DNA of 64,000 nucleotides from Pseudomonas proteolytica (GTDB lineage Bacteria; Pseudomonadota; Gammaproteobacteria; Pseudomonadales; Pseudomonadaceae): contig NZ_VFEV01000015.1 of assembly GCF_007858275.1 (NCBI RefSeq), positions 1 through 64,000 of the forward strand, read 5' to 3'. The notes beneath the pieces were generated by a model. The model saw only the letters and a program-made list of their open reading frames with translations, did not search any database and was not told the DNA's origin. How positions within the stretch are numbered: position 1 is the first letter of the stretch; every line of letters begins with the position of its first letter. Shown here piece by piece: positions 1 to 12,299 of the stretch. The translations under genes and the position numbers were made by a program.

Positions 1-117
1 AAGACCCAAGCCCTGGTAATCCTCGCCCGCAAGCTCTGCCGGGTGGCATTCGCGCTGATGAAAAACCAGAGCGAATACCAACCGAACTTAAGGTTGCAGG
101 GTTTACCTGCAACATAG
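1..117 (+). mobile_element. C-terminal end of an IS110-like transposase (truncated by window edge)
   Basis: The first frame is open from base 1 to a TAG at 115-117 and gives 38 residues. They contain an ARKLCRVAFALMKN-type stretch like the extreme C-terminus of IS110-family (DEDD) transposases. Only the tail is visible, so no catalytic residue can be checked and the family call rests on resemblance. The element ends about 40 bp before the 3' end of cobF, which is transcribed toward it. IS110 elements often lack inverted repeats, and I see no clear terminal repeat here. Confidence 0.55.
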
Positions 118-159
118 AATCTCCCACATTTTTTGATTGCATTCCAACAGCCAGAACGC

Positions 160-918
160 CTACGGCTTGCGCAGCAGGTAGGTATCCATGATCCAGCCAT
201 TGGCCTGGCGCGCCGCCTTGCGCACGCGCTCGATTTCGTCGGCCACTTCGGCCACCTTGCCGCTGATCAGGATTTCATCCGGGGTGCCCAGGTACGCGCC
301 CCAGTAGATGTCCATCTGCTGATCCGCGACGCTACGGTAAGAGTCCTCGGCGTCCAGCATCACCACCAGCGTATCGGCATCACCGACCTGCCCCGCCGCA
401 AGCCGGCGCCCGGTGGTGATCTCGATGGAGCGGCCGATGCGGTTCAGCGGCACTTTATGCTGGGCCGCCAGGGCCTGGACGCTGGTGATCCCGGGGATGA
501 CCTCGAACTCAAACGTACAGCTGCCACTGGCCAGAATCGCCTGCAGGATGCGGATGGTGCTGTCGTACAACGCCGGGTCGCCCCAGGCCAGGAAGGCCCC
601 CACTTCGCCGTCGGCCATTTGTTCGTTGATCATCCGCTCGAAAGTCTGTTGCTTGTCGCGGTTCAGATCCTGCACAGCCGCGGTGTAGTCGATCTCGCCA
701 CGCACACGCTCGGGGCAGTCGGCTTCGACAAAGCGGTAGGCATGCCCGGCGTCGATGTAGGTCTGGCAGATCTCCCGGCGCAGGTCGATCAGTTTGTCCT
801 TGCTCTGGCCCTTGTCCATCAGGAAAAACACGTCGGTACGGTTAAGCGCCTTCACCGCCTGCATCGTGATGTAGTCGGGGTTGCCGGCGCCAATGCCGAT
901 GATCAGGATCTTTTTCAT
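160..918 (-). CDS. cobF: Precorrin-6A synthase (deacetylating), CobF
   Basis: This is a cytoplasmic SAM-dependent methyltransferase of the aerobic cobalamin pathway. It methylates C-1 of the corrin ring and releases the extruded acetate. The N-terminus MKKILIIGIGAGNPDYIT carries the GxGxGxP-type SAM loop of tetrapyrrole methylases. Further in, AFLAWGDPALYD and EVIPGITSVQALAA are the other hallmark motifs, and the roughly 250 aa length fits CobF. I chose the internal Met at 918 because the family begins at this MKK; an upstream in-frame Met at 954 would add 12 residues without family features. Downstream it faces the transposase tail. Upstream lies a histidine phosphatase on the same strand, 47 bp away, so the two may be co-transcribed. 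Confidence 0.9.
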   Translation of the reverse strand: MKKILIIGIGAGNPDYITMQAVKALNRTDVFFLMDKGQSKDKLIDLRREICQTYIDAGHAYRFVEADCPERVRGEIDYTAAVQDLNRDKQQTFERMINEQMADGEVGAFLAWGDPALYDSTIRILQAILASGSCTFEFEVIPGITSVQALAAQHKVPLNRIGRSIEITTGRRLAAGQVGDADTLVVMLDAEDSYRSVADQQMDIYWGAYLGTPDEILISGKVAEVADEIERVRKAARQANGWIMDTYLLRKP

Positions 919-965
919 GAAGGTGTTCTCAGTGCGGGGCCGGGATTTTGCCATGTTCGCGCCAC

Positions 966-1517
966 TCAGGTCTCGTGCGTTTCCAGGCGCAGACGCCAGA
1001 CGTTGTTGAAACGCAGCTCGGTAGAAGACAGCGGCTCCACATCAATCAGGTAAAACATAGCGATGGGTGCCTGCATGACATGAAGCAAAGCGGCACGAAC
1101 CACCGCCGGATGCGTCACCGCCAGCACATGGCCGGGCTGCTCTGCGACGCGTTGCAGCCACTGGCTGACGCGCTCGCACAACTGCGTCACTGACTCACCA
1201 CGGTGAGGCGCGCTGGTGCTGTCGGTCAGCCAGGTCGTCAGTTCGTCGCGGTCGATGTCATTGATATCCCGACCGCGCCAATGGCCCACGTCCATATCGC
1301 GCAACCCGTCATCAATCGTGGCGTGCTGACCGAACAGCGTCGCCGTTTGCCGGGCCCTGGTCTCAGGCCCGCATAACAGGCGTGGCGCTTTTTTGAAACG
1401 TGCGGCCAGCCTCAAGGGCGACGGCGGCGTTTCCAGGGCTTCATCAAGGGCGAAATGCCCACGCTTTTGCGCGCGGGTCGCACCATGGCAAATCAGCGTC
1501 AATCGGGTGCTCTGCAT
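966..1517 (-). CDS. Histidine phosphatase family protein (CobC-like, altered RHG motif)
   Basis: About 183 residues form a compact histidine-phosphatase fold. The N-terminal catalytic motif reads LICHGAT where the family has RHG, so the nucleophilic His is kept but the preceding Arg is Cys. Later hallmarks are CGPETRARQTA, GESVTQLCERV and the second catalytic His in LAVTHPAVVRA. Its place beside cobF and next to a B12-controlled operon suggests a role like alpha-ribazole phosphatase (CobC), but the altered motif makes the substrate uncertain. I placed the start at the Met just before the first strand (1517). Upstream Mets at 1553 and 1586 are possible but would run toward the divergent riboswitch region. 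Confidence 0.7.
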   Translation of the reverse strand: MQSTRLTLICHGATRAQKRGHFALDEALETPPSPLRLAARFKKAPRLLCGPETRARQTATLFGQHATIDDGLRDMDVGHWRGRDINDIDRDELTTWLTDSTSAPHRGESVTQLCERVSQWLQRVAEQPGHVLAVTHPAVVRAALLHVMQAPIAMFYLIDVEPLSSTELRFNNVWRLRLETHET

Positions 1518-1624
1518 GGGCGTGCGGCTCTGGTGATCAAGCGAAGCAAACATATTACAACGATCCAGACCCACCGGTTCGACCACTGGATAAGTTGACC
1601 AACGGTCGCGGGAATGTTCAGATG

Positions 1625-1815
1625 CCGGCCTGTTTCAGGTGCCTCATGCCGCCGTGCATGGGGTGAAACGGGAAACCGGTACGCTCGATCGAGCAAGTCC
1701 GGTGCTGCCCCCGCAACGGTATACGCGTGACCCCTTCGACACACCACTGTGGCCAGAACGCCATGGGAAGGTGAAGGGTTCGATACGCGTGAGCCCGGAG
1801 ACCGGCCTGGAATTT
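1625..1815 (+). promoter_or_regulatory. Cobalamin (AdoCbl) riboswitch upstream of btuB
   Basis: The region holds the conserved cobalamin-riboswitch landmarks in the right order. These are GGGAAACCGGT at 1670-1680, GCTGCCCCCGCAACGGT at 1704-1720, and a near-perfect B12 box AGCCCGGAGACCGGCCTG at 1792-1809. It ends about 100 bp before the btuB start codon. By family knowledge, adenosylcobalamin binding lowers expression of the downstream uptake operon. The exact 5' edge is an estimate. Confidence 0.9.
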
Positions 1816-1916
1816 CTGTTTGGCAAAATCCTGCGGTGGGCGGGCATGGGCCGGTATTGGCGTGTGCTCGATACCTTCTCCTGCGTGCTTCTGCGAAGAT
1901 ACTTTTCGAGAAGACT

Positions 1917-3857
1917 ATGATTTTTCAACGCGGCGTCACTTCTGGCCCAACCTTGCTGTTGGGTTGTCTGTTCAGTCCCCTGCTACTCGCTGACAATAGT
2001 GCCCTGGAACTCAAGGTACAGACCGTTTCCGCGCCGTCGGTGGAGTCCACCACCGTGGCCGACATGGCCCAGTACGGCAGCAAGGTCGAAATTGTCACCC
2101 GCCAACAGATCGAACGCGCCGGCCCCAGCGCAGATATCACGCGGGCGATGCAGATGTTCATCCCCGGTTTCTACGTCGCGCCAAAAAACGGCCCGTTCGA
2201 CTACGGCACCTATTCCCTGTTGGGCGGGCGCAATGACGACACCCTGATCCTGCTCGACGGCGTACGCCTGAACAACCGCCTGTACGGTGGCCTGTACCTG
2301 GATACCTTGCCGGCCAACGCCGTGGAACGCATCGAAGTGCTCAAGGGCGGCCAGAGCCTGCTGTTCGGCACCCAGGCCGTGGCGGGGGTCATCAACATCG
2401 TCACCCGCAGCCCGCAGACCCGTGACGTATCCGGCGAAACCAACCTGGGCGTCGATACCTTTGGCGGCACCACCGGCGATGCCCGGGCCGAGCGGATTTT
2501 CAGCAATGGCCTGGGCGACCTGGGTTTGCTGGCCTATGTCAGCCATAACGTGTCCGAGGGCTACCAGCCCTTTCGTAACCGCGACATGAGCAACGTCACC
2601 GACAAGAAACGCTCCTACGAAGTCACCACACTCGGCGCCAAGGCCATCCAGTCTTTTGGCGATGACTCGCGCCTGGAGCTGTTTTACCAGTACACCGACG
2701 CCAACCTGGACTTCGCCGGCGCCACCAACAACCGCAAGACCACCAACGACCGGGTGCAGCAGATTGCCACGGCGACTTTCGAACAGAGCATCAACGAGCG
2801 GCTGAGCTACTTCGTCAAGGGCCATATCAACGACTGGGATACCCGCTACTCACGGATCAACAACACCGCCAACGGCGGCACCGTGGTGCGCAATCACAAC
2901 GACTACTGGGGCTTTACCGACTGGGGCGTGCAGGCCGAAGGCAAGGCTGAGCTTGCGGGCGGCCATGTGCTGGTGTTCGGTTCCGACAACCAGTGGTTCA
3001 AGGGCCAGGACGACGTGCTGGTCATCGACAATAACAAGGCCGAAGCCCACGCCGTGTACACCCAGTTGCGCCCGCAGATCGACGCCCTGCCCGACTGGCA
3101 TCCGAGCCTCGGCGTGCGCCACGAAACCATGAGCGGCGGCGACAGCGCCACGGTCGGCATGCTCACCTCGCTCTACGACCTCAACGCCAACTGGGCCCTG
3201 CGCGGCCAGTACGGTACGGCCTACAAGCTGCCGAATGCCGAGCAACTGTTCGTCAACGAACCCGGCGACGAGATCGGCAACCGCAACCTCAAGCCGGAGA
3301 AAAGCCGCAACGCCGAGCTGGGCCTGGACTACAAGGGCCTGCTGGCCGACCGCGAGTTCAGCGCCAGCGTGACCCTGTTCAAGCGCAAGATCACCGACCT
3401 GATCACCCTCGACGACATCCAGTGGGTCAACGGCCAGGGCCAGATCCAGGTGCGCGGCTTCGAAGCCGATGCCAAGTTGGCGCTCAACGATCAGTGGAGC
3501 CTGCAGGCGGACATGACCCGCAACCTGACCGAGTCGCGCACCGGGGTCACCATCAACGATGTGCCGAGCTTCTTCGCCCGCTCGCGGGTGGGGTTCGAAT
3601 CGCAGAATCGCCTGTGGGGCGCCGGCGCGGCCATCCGCTATATCCACGATGTGACCAGCTCGAAAAGAGTCGAATACGGCCACTATTCGGTGGTGGACGC
3701 CGACGCCTATCGCTACCTCGACAATGCCCACCAGCACCGCGTGAGCCTGCTGGTAGAAAACCTGTTCGACCGCGACTACGTCACCAGCCGCTCCAGCAAT
3801 GTCGACAACCTGGGCCGGCCATTCACCTCTGAGGTGCGTTACACGTATCGCTTCTGA
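1917..3857 (+). CDS. btuB: TonB-dependent outer-membrane vitamin B12 receptor, BtuB-like
   Basis: This 646-residue TonB-dependent receptor should carry cobalamin across the outer membrane. It has a signal peptide, then a plug domain (roughly residues 45-155) with IEVLKGGQSLLFGTQAVAG and GVINIVTRSP, and a long beta-barrel ending in VRYTYRF with a terminal Phe. The function is supported mainly by the cobalamin riboswitch in its leader. I chose the ATG at 1917 because GAGAAG sits just upstream and a signal peptide follows. The open frame begins earlier, inside the riboswitch, which cannot be coding start. Its stop overlaps the next start (TGATG), so the ferredoxin gene is translationally coupled. 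Confidence 0.88.
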   Translation: MIFQRGVTSGPTLLLGCLFSPLLLADNSALELKVQTVSAPSVESTTVADMAQYGSKVEIVTRQQIERAGPSADITRAMQMFIPGFYVAPKNGPFDYGTYSLLGGRNDDTLILLDGVRLNNRLYGGLYLDTLPANAVERIEVLKGGQSLLFGTQAVAGVINIVTRSPQTRDVSGETNLGVDTFGGTTGDARAERIFSNGLGDLGLLAYVSHNVSEGYQPFRNRDMSNVTDKKRSYEVTTLGAKAIQSFGDDSRLELFYQYTDANLDFAGATNNRKTTNDRVQQIATATFEQSINERLSYFVKGHINDWDTRYSRINNTANGGTVVRNHNDYWGFTDWGVQAEGKAELAGGHVLVFGSDNQWFKGQDDVLVIDNNKAEAHAVYTQLRPQIDALPDWHPSLGVRHETMSGGDSATVGMLTSLYDLNANWALRGQYGTAYKLPNAEQLFVNEPGDEIGNRNLKPEKSRNAELGLDYKGLLADREFSASVTLFKRKITDLITLDDIQWVNGQGQIQVRGFEADAKLALNDQWSLQADMTRNLTESRTGVTINDVPSFFARSRVGFESQNRLWGAGAAIRYIHDVTSSKRVEYGHYSVVDADAYRYLDNAHQHRVSLLVENLFDRDYVTSRSSNVDNLGRPFTSEVRYTYRF

Positions 3858-4216
3858 TGACTGAGATCACCCAAATCGACGGGGTGGACACCCACCCCGA
3901 CTGGTCCCGCATCCCCGAGCATGCCCGCCATGTGCTGCTGTGCACCGGCCCGCGCTGCACCCAGCGGGGCGCCTTGCAACTATGGAAAACCCTGCGCCGG
4001 CGCCTCTTGGAACACCAGCGCATCGAAGTGCCCGGTGGTGTGCTGCTCACGCGGACCCATTGCCAGTTCCCGTGCAACCTGGGGCCGGTGCTCACGGTAT
4101 ACCCGGAGCGCTGCTGGTATGGGATACACAGCAAGGCCGACGCCGTGCGCCTGGTGGATATGCACCTGGTGGGCGGTGAAGTGGTCGAAGAGCTGTTGAT
4201 CCGGGAGCGCCCATGA
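3857..4216 (+). CDS. Small (2Fe-2S) ferredoxin-domain protein of the cobalamin operon
   Basis: A 119-residue cytoplasmic protein with a thioredoxin-like 2Fe-2S ferredoxin fold. Four cysteines sit in two clusters, CTGPRC and CQFPC, the ligand layout of this family. Proteins of this type are found in cobalamin loci, some under the name CbiW, and are thought to take part in reduction of cobalt or the corrin. Its start overlaps the btuB stop and its stop overlaps the next gene (ATGA), so the three genes form a tight operon under the B12 riboswitch. The exact electron partner cannot be read from sequence. Confidence 0.8.
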   Translation: MTEITQIDGVDTHPDWSRIPEHARHVLLCTGPRCTQRGALQLWKTLRRRLLEHQRIEVPGGVLLTRTHCQFPCNLGPVLTVYPERCWYGIHSKADAVRLVDMHLVGGEVVEELLIRERP

Positions 4217-5127
4217 AGCGCCTGGGAGGGTTGGCCATCGCCCTGTTGTGCAGTGCGTCGGCCCTGGCGGACGGCTATCGCAATTGCCAGCAGGATTGGC
4301 AACTGCCCCATGCGCCGCCGTCGCGCATCGTCGCCCTGAACCAGCACGCCGCCGATATGCTGCTGGCCCTGGGCGCCGGCCCGGCGCTGGTAGGCGTGGC
4401 GTACCTGGATGACAACGGTGCCGCGCATAAACAGGGCAGGTACTTCGGTGTGCCGGTGATTGCCCCGCGCTATCCGGCCAGCGAGGTGTTATATGGGCAA
4501 CGGCCGGACCTGGTGGTGGGCGGTTTTGCCACGGCCTTTGGCAACGGCATCACCTCGCGTACCGGGCTGGCAGGTAATGGCGTGGGCTCGTATCTGCTGG
4601 AGTCGGCGTGTGCCGGGCGCTCCCTGGATTACTTCGGCCACATTCGCACTGACCTGCAGACCCTGGGCAACCTGCTGCACAAACCGCAGCGGGCCCGCGA
4701 CCTGATCGAGGCCCTGGACGCTGACCTGGCCAGCGCCCAGGCACTGGCCAAGCCGGCAAAACCCTTGTCGGTGTTTTATCTCGACAGTGAAGTCAACGGC
4801 CTGGACAGCGAGGGCCGGCAAGGTTTCGTCAGCGCCCTGCTGGCCGCGGCCGGGGCGCGCAACCTGTTGGCCGGAATCAATCAATACCGGGTCACGGTCA
4901 GCAGTGAGACGTTATTGATGAGCGACCCGGACGTGATTCTGCTGGCCGATGCCGTATGGTCCCCGGCCAGCCGTAAACGCCAGCTGCTGACCCGCGACCC
5001 GGTGCTGTCGCGCCTGCGGGCCGTGCGGGAAAACCGCATGATCGATATCCCGTTTACCCACCTGGTGCCCAATGTCGGCAGCGGCAAAGTGGTGCTGGAC
5101 CTGGCCCGCCAACTCAAAGCTCTGTAG
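4213..5127 (+). CDS. Periplasmic substrate-binding protein, BtuF-like (vitamin B12 uptake)
   Basis: A 304-residue helical-backbone metal/vitamin binding protein. The first 19 residues (MKRLGGLAIALLCSASALA) form a clear signal peptide. The mature part opens with the PSRIVALNQHAADMLLALG motif seen in BtuF/FecB-type binding proteins, followed by PDLVVGG. Third gene of the riboswitch-controlled operon, overlapping its predecessor by four bases, it is most simply the periplasmic B12 or corrinoid carrier between BtuB and an inner-membrane permease. No BtuC or BtuD homologue is next to it, so the permease must be encoded elsewhere. Confidence 0.8.
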   Translation: MKRLGGLAIALLCSASALADGYRNCQQDWQLPHAPPSRIVALNQHAADMLLALGAGPALVGVAYLDDNGAAHKQGRYFGVPVIAPRYPASEVLYGQRPDLVVGGFATAFGNGITSRTGLAGNGVGSYLLESACAGRSLDYFGHIRTDLQTLGNLLHKPQRARDLIEALDADLASAQALAKPAKPLSVFYLDSEVNGLDSEGRQGFVSALLAAAGARNLLAGINQYRVTVSSETLLMSDPDVILLADAVWSPASRKRQLLTRDPVLSRLRAVRENRMIDIPFTHLVPNVGSGKVVLDLARQLKAL

Positions 5128-5139
5128 AAACCGACAGTT

Positions 5140-5271
5140 GTGGCGAGGGGGCTTGTGCCCCGCTGGGCTGCGCAGCAGCCCCAAAACCAGCCACCTCGGT
5201 GTATCTGGTAGAACGTGGTGAGGCTGTTGGGGCGGCTTTGCCGCCCAGCGCGGGGCAAGCCCGCTCGCCAC
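5140..5271. repeat. REPIN (two inverted REP sequences)
   Basis: A left arm beginning GTGGCGAGGGGGCTTGTGCC (5140) and a right arm ending GGCAAGCCCGCTCGCCAC (5271) are inverted copies of the same REP core. Each also has an inner hairpin (GGGCTGCGCAGCAGCCC and GGGCGGCTTTGCCGCCC). Related elements recur at about 11.5, 19.0 and 26.4 kb. It fills most of the 310 bp between the B12 binding protein and dkgB. Confidence 0.85.
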
Positions 5272-5437
5272 AAGAAAGGCCAGTGGTGGGTAGCCCTCTG
5301 TCCCTGCAAGCTCGTCTTATCACCGCAATGGGACTCATGACTTCTGGTCAAGAGTGATTTGAACAATCGTGGGTGTTTGCGCTGGCGCGTGCGGCTGATA
5401 CTCAACGCCATTGTTCATGCCACAACAGGAGTCACTC

Positions 5438-6241
5438 ATGTCTATTCCCGCATTCGGTCTTGGCACTTTCCGCCTGCAAGGCCAGGTGGTCATCGATTCG
5501 GTCAGTACCGGCCTGGACTTGGGCTACCGGGCCATCGATACCGCACAGATCTATGAGAACGAGGCCGATGTCGGCCAAGCGATCGCCGACAAGGGTATCC
5601 CCCGCGATGAATTGTTCATTACCAGCAAGATCTGGATCGCCAATTTTGCCGAAGGCCAACTGATACCCAGCCTCAAGGAAAGCCTGCGCAAGCTCAAGAC
5701 CGACTATCTGGACCTGACCCTGATCCATTGGCCATCACCGCAAAACCAGGTGCCCGTCGCCGAGTTCATGGGGCAGTTGCTGGAAGCCAAGCGCCTGGGC
5801 CTGACCCGGCAGATCGGTGTTTCCAACTTCACCGTGGCGCTGATGAAAGAAGCCATCGCCGCCGTCGGTGCCGAGAACATCGCCACCAACCAGATCGAAC
5901 TGCACCCGTACTTGCAAAACCGCACCGTGGTGGATTTCGCCACGCGCCACGGTATCCAGATTACGTCGTACATGACCCTGGCCTACGGCGAAGTGCTCAA
6001 AGACCCGCTGATCCAGGCGATTGCCCAGCGCAACCAGGCCACGCCCGCACAGGTCACCCTGGCCTGGGCCATGCAGTCGGGGTATGCGGTGATTCCGTCC
6101 TCGACCCAACGCGCCAACCTGCAGAGCAACCTCAAGGCCGTGCAACTGACCTTGAGCGAAGCCGATATGGCGCAGATCAACGGCCTTGAGCGTGGCCATC
6201 GCCTGACCAGCCCCAAGGGCATTGCGCCGCAATGGGACTGA
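5438..6241 (+). CDS. dkgB: Aldo/keto reductase, 2,5-diketo-D-gluconate reductase B-like
   Basis: A 267-residue NADPH-dependent aldo/keto reductase with a TIM barrel. The start [15 protein letters not shown] matches the DkgB subfamily N-terminus. The catalytic tetrad is visible: Asp and Tyr in [11 protein letters not shown], Lys in FITSKIW and His in LIHWP. The C-terminal cofactor segment [16 protein letters not shown] is also present. I chose the ATG at 5438, which has ACAGGAG seven bases upstream; an earlier in-frame ATG at 5411 lacks one. It converges with the receiver-like gene, the two stops being only a base apart, and no terminator lies between them. In vivo substrates are probably small aldehydes and methylglyoxal-type carbonyls. 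Confidence 0.88.
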   Translation: MSIPAFGLGTFRLQGQVVIDSVSTGLDLGYRAIDTAQIYENEADVGQAIADKGIPRDELFITSKIWIANFAEGQLIPSLKESLRKLKTDYLDLTLIHWPSPQNQVPVAEFMGQLLEAKRLGLTRQIGVSNFTVALMKEAIAAVGAENIATNQIELHPYLQNRTVVDFATRHGIQITSYMTLAYGEVLKDPLIQAIAQRNQATPAQVTLAWAMQSGYAVIPSSTQRANLQSNLKAVQLTLSEADMAQINGLERGHRLTSPKGIAPQWD

Positions 6242-6242
6242 G

Positions 6243-6677
6243 CTAAACCGCCGGGCTGCGCGCCAGTTCCCGCAGCCATGGCAAGACCCGCAAGCCGCTG
6301 ACCGGTGACGGCGGGTCGATGATGCCCATGAAGTGTTCCAGGGCGACACTGTCGAGCGCGCCTGGCAATCGCATCAGGACCAGGGGCGCAAGAGAGACCG
6401 CTGGCTCCAGGTCCTGGTCGGCATAGACCAGCACATGGCGCACCTGCGGATGTTGCTGGCGCAGCACCCACTCCCCGCCGGCGCTGGCGGCCAGGCCCGC
6501 ATGGATGACCAGCACATCGAAGGGCTCGGCCGGGATGTCGGTGAGGATCAGTACTTCCTCGACAGTCTGCACCGGGACGATCCGGTAATAGCCCAACTGG
6601 TTAAGCATTTTTTCGATGTGCAGCCGTTGCAGGTGCTGTTCATCAGCGATCAGGATGGTCAGTGCTTTGGTGGGCAT
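6243..6677 (-). CDS. Receiver-like protein lacking the phospho-acceptor Asp (pseudo-receiver)
   Basis: A 144-residue single-domain protein with a CheY-like fold. The N-terminal strand is LTILIADEQHLQRLHIEKML, with the acidic pair reduced to one Asp-Glu. The strand that should end in the acceptor Asp reads FDVLVIHAGL, with His at that position. The switch and Lys regions are also atypical (HVLVYAD, then VLMRLPG in place of the usual K-P). It therefore probably cannot be phosphorylated in the usual way. The start at 6677 has AGGGA upstream. It lies just downstream of the hybrid kinase on the same strand, separated by 115 bp, and may modulate it. Its function is unknown. Confidence 0.75.
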   Translation of the reverse strand: MPTKALTILIADEQHLQRLHIEKMLNQLGYYRIVPVQTVEEVLILTDIPAEPFDVLVIHAGLAASAGGEWVLRQQHPQVRHVLVYADQDLEPAVSLAPLVLMRLPGALDSVALEHFMGIIDPPSPVSGLRVLPWLRELARSPAV

Positions 6678-6792
6678 GGCAAGTCCCTGAGCAGGTCGCG
6701 CTCGTGGCCGGAAGGAGCGCGCTACTGTTCCAGACATAAATGGTCTACAAAATCAGCGGAGTTCCCCCAGAGCGTAGGATTTCTCCCAAATC

Positions 6793-10437
<3,645 letters not shown>

Positions 10438-10438
10438 G

Positions 10439-11065
10439 TCAGATCAGGTGGTTACGCTGAGCGAACTTGGACAGATGAACCACCGAAGACATGCGCAACT
10501 TCTCCTTCAACCGTGTTTTGTAAGTGCTGATGGTCTTGTGGCTCAACAGCATGTCTTCGGCGATATCCTTGTTGCCCAGGCCCAACGCCAGTTTCTGCAG
10601 GACCGTTAGCTCCCGGTCAGAAAGCGCTTCGACCAGTTCCCGCTCCGTGGTCTGCAAGTCGTCCTTGCGCACGGAACTGGTCGGCAGGCTGGGGAAACAG
10701 CTGTAGTTGGACATGACTGCCTTTATGGCCTTTTGCAATTCATCCAACTCACCGGTTTTCGCGACAAACCCCATCGCTCCGGCGCGCATGCAACGCGCCG
10801 AGAAAAAAACCGCCAGATACGAGGTCAGCACCAGAATCTTGCAGGGCAGGCCCAAGGTCTTGACCCGGCTTATCACCTCCAGCCCGCCCAACTTGGGCAT
10901 CGCCAAGTCCAGAATGAGCAGGTCAGGCCGCTGCTCCCTGGCAATCTGTAAGGCATCAGCGCCGTTGCCCGCCTCAAAAATCTTGTCAAAGCCTTCCTGG
11001 CGCAACAGGTACTTGACGGTTGCACGAATGAACGGATGATCATCCACGATTAATGCTTTGCTCAT
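10439..11065 (-). CDS. NarL/FixJ-family response regulator, BvgA-like
   Basis: A 208-residue two-domain regulator. The N-terminal receiver has the acidic pair in LIVDDHPFIRA, the acceptor Asp in LLILDLAMPKLGG, a Thr/Ser switch in ILVLTSY and the Lys in FVAKTGE. The C-terminal LuxR-type helix-turn-helix is LSDRELTVLQKLALGLGNKDIAE followed by SHKTISTYKTRLKEKL (two segments). It is the first gene of the operon with the hybrid kinase, and probably its phosphorelay target. Target promoters are unknown. The neighbouring MgtC-like and pvd genes are candidates only by position. Confidence 0.92.
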   Translation of the reverse strand: MSKALIVDDHPFIRATVKYLLRQEGFDKIFEAGNGADALQIAREQRPDLLILDLAMPKLGGLEVISRVKTLGLPCKILVLTSYLAVFFSARCMRAGAMGFVAKTGELDELQKAIKAVMSNYSCFPSLPTSSVRKDDLQTTERELVEALSDRELTVLQKLALGLGNKDIAEDMLLSHKTISTYKTRLKEKLRMSSVVHLSKFAQRNHLI

Positions 11066-11426
11066 GCGACTCCCTGGAAAGACACCACCGATTAGTTGCG
11101 TTACTGGCGCCTTGCCATTCTTGCGGCGCCAATACCCTTACACATCACACGAAACCCCTGTACCTGTGAAAAGTACCAGTTCCGACCAGCGGCACTGTCT
11201 ACACAGAACGTTTCAACGGAACCTGGCTAGGTGCAACGGCGCAACATTAACAACGCAACGATGCGTTAACCGAAGGGAAAATCCGACCATCGTGTAGGAC
11301 TAATCCTCACTAAAGCGTAGTCAAATATACGCAAAAAGCCGCCTCCCCCCTCTAAGGAGCATCCCTTTCAAGGTGTTTGAGAAACCGGTTTTGACTAGTT
11401 CCGATCAGTTGGGGGCAACCGCCGAG
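11066..11426. other. Intergenic region upstream of the two-component operon
   Basis: About 360 bp precede the REP repeats. The right part of the two-component operon promoter must lie here, since that operon is read leftward from 11065. I see no convincing sigma-70 pair, IS box, RNA gene or terminator, only scattered AT-rich patches near 11280-11335. Confidence 0.4.
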
Positions 11427-11525
11427 TTGTGGGGAGCGGGCTTGTTGTGGAGGACGGGCTTGTTGTGGAAGGCGGGCTTGTTGTGGCGAGCGGGCTTGCC
11501 CCGCGCTGGGCTGCGCAGCAGCCCC
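11427..11525 (+). repeat. REP with four tandem 18-bp units of its outer arm
   Basis: Four consecutive 18-bp units of the pattern TTGTGGNGAGCGGGCTTG occupy 11427-11498 (starts at 11427, 11445, 11463 and 11481). The last unit runs into a REP core (CCCCGCGCTGGG...GCAGCCCC). The units differ at one to three bases each. Unlike the other REPINs in the window, the right-hand inverted partner is missing here. Confidence 0.85.
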
Positions 11526-11582
11526 AATAAGGTCCGCCCATTTTTTCAGGGACACCGAGGTGGCTGGTGTGAGCCTTTGCCG

Positions 11583-12299
11583 TCAGTCCGTGGTGCTGGG
11601 GCTCCAGAACGCTTGCACCACCAGGGTCGACTGTGAGATCCGCGTGACCAGGGCATCCAGTTCGTCGCCATCCACCGAGTTGGCCGCCAGGGTGGCCTCG
11701 ATCTCGACCTCATCACTGCCAAAGGGCCTTACGTCGACATCACTGGCCGGGTAGTTACAGCGCGCCAGTTCCGACTCCAGCAACGCCATCACCGCTTGCT
11801 GCTGGGTACGCCGGGCGATCACATAGAGGATGTTGGTGACCTCGGCAGACACCACGTCCAGCGGCTGGCGGTTGATGTTATTGACGATCGGGCGCAGCAG
11901 CGTGTTGGCCGCCAGCACAAACATCGTGCCCAGGAACGCCTCGAGGATCAGGTCTGCACCGGCGCAGGCGCCCACGGCGGCGGAGGTCCACAGCGTGGCT
12001 GCGGTATTGAGCCCGCGCACGTTGCCCTCCTCGCGCATGATCACCCCGGCGCCGAGAAAGCCAATACCCGACACTACATACGCCACCACTCGTACGGCGC
12101 CTTCGGCCCCGGCCAGGCGGTTGGCCATGTCGACAAAGATCGCCGCCCCCACCGCCACCAGTACGTTGGTGCGCAGCCCCGCCGTGCGCTGGCGGAACTG
12201 GCGCTCAAAGCCGATCAGACCGCCCAGAATAAAGGCGGCACTAAGGCTGACCACGGTGTCGATCAGGGAATCCAGATTGATGTTGTTGAGGGCTTGCAT
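11583..12299 (-). CDS. MgtC/SapB-family inner-membrane protein
   Basis: About 238 residues. The N-terminal hydrophobic MgtC domain has [44 protein letters not shown] and [14 protein letters not shown], all typical of the family. The C-terminal part is soluble and ACT-like. MgtC proteins help bacteria cope with low magnesium and intracellular stress, at least partly by acting on the F1Fo ATPase, and are not Mg transporters. The start at 12299 has AGGGAGA upstream; an upstream in-frame Met would prepend residues unrelated to the family. Its position between a sensor system and pvdA is unusual, but no shared promoter is seen. Confidence 0.87.
   Translation of the reverse strand: MQALNNINLDSLIDTVVSLSAAFILGGLIGFERQFRQRTAGLRTNVLVAVGAAIFVDMANRLAGAEGAVRVVAYVVSGIGFLGAGVIMREEGNVRGLNTAATLWTSAAVGACAGADLILEAFLGTMFVLAANTLLRPIVNNINRQPLDVVSAEVTNILYVIARRTQQQAVMALLESELARCNYPASDVDVRPFGSDEVEIEATLAANSVDGDELDALVTRISQSTLVVQAFWSPSTTD

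Noticed and set aside
1749..1916. In-frame N-terminal extension of btuB
   Set aside because: It lies within the cobalamin riboswitch and encodes residues unlike a signal peptide, whereas the ATG at 1917 has a ribosome site and a signal sequence.
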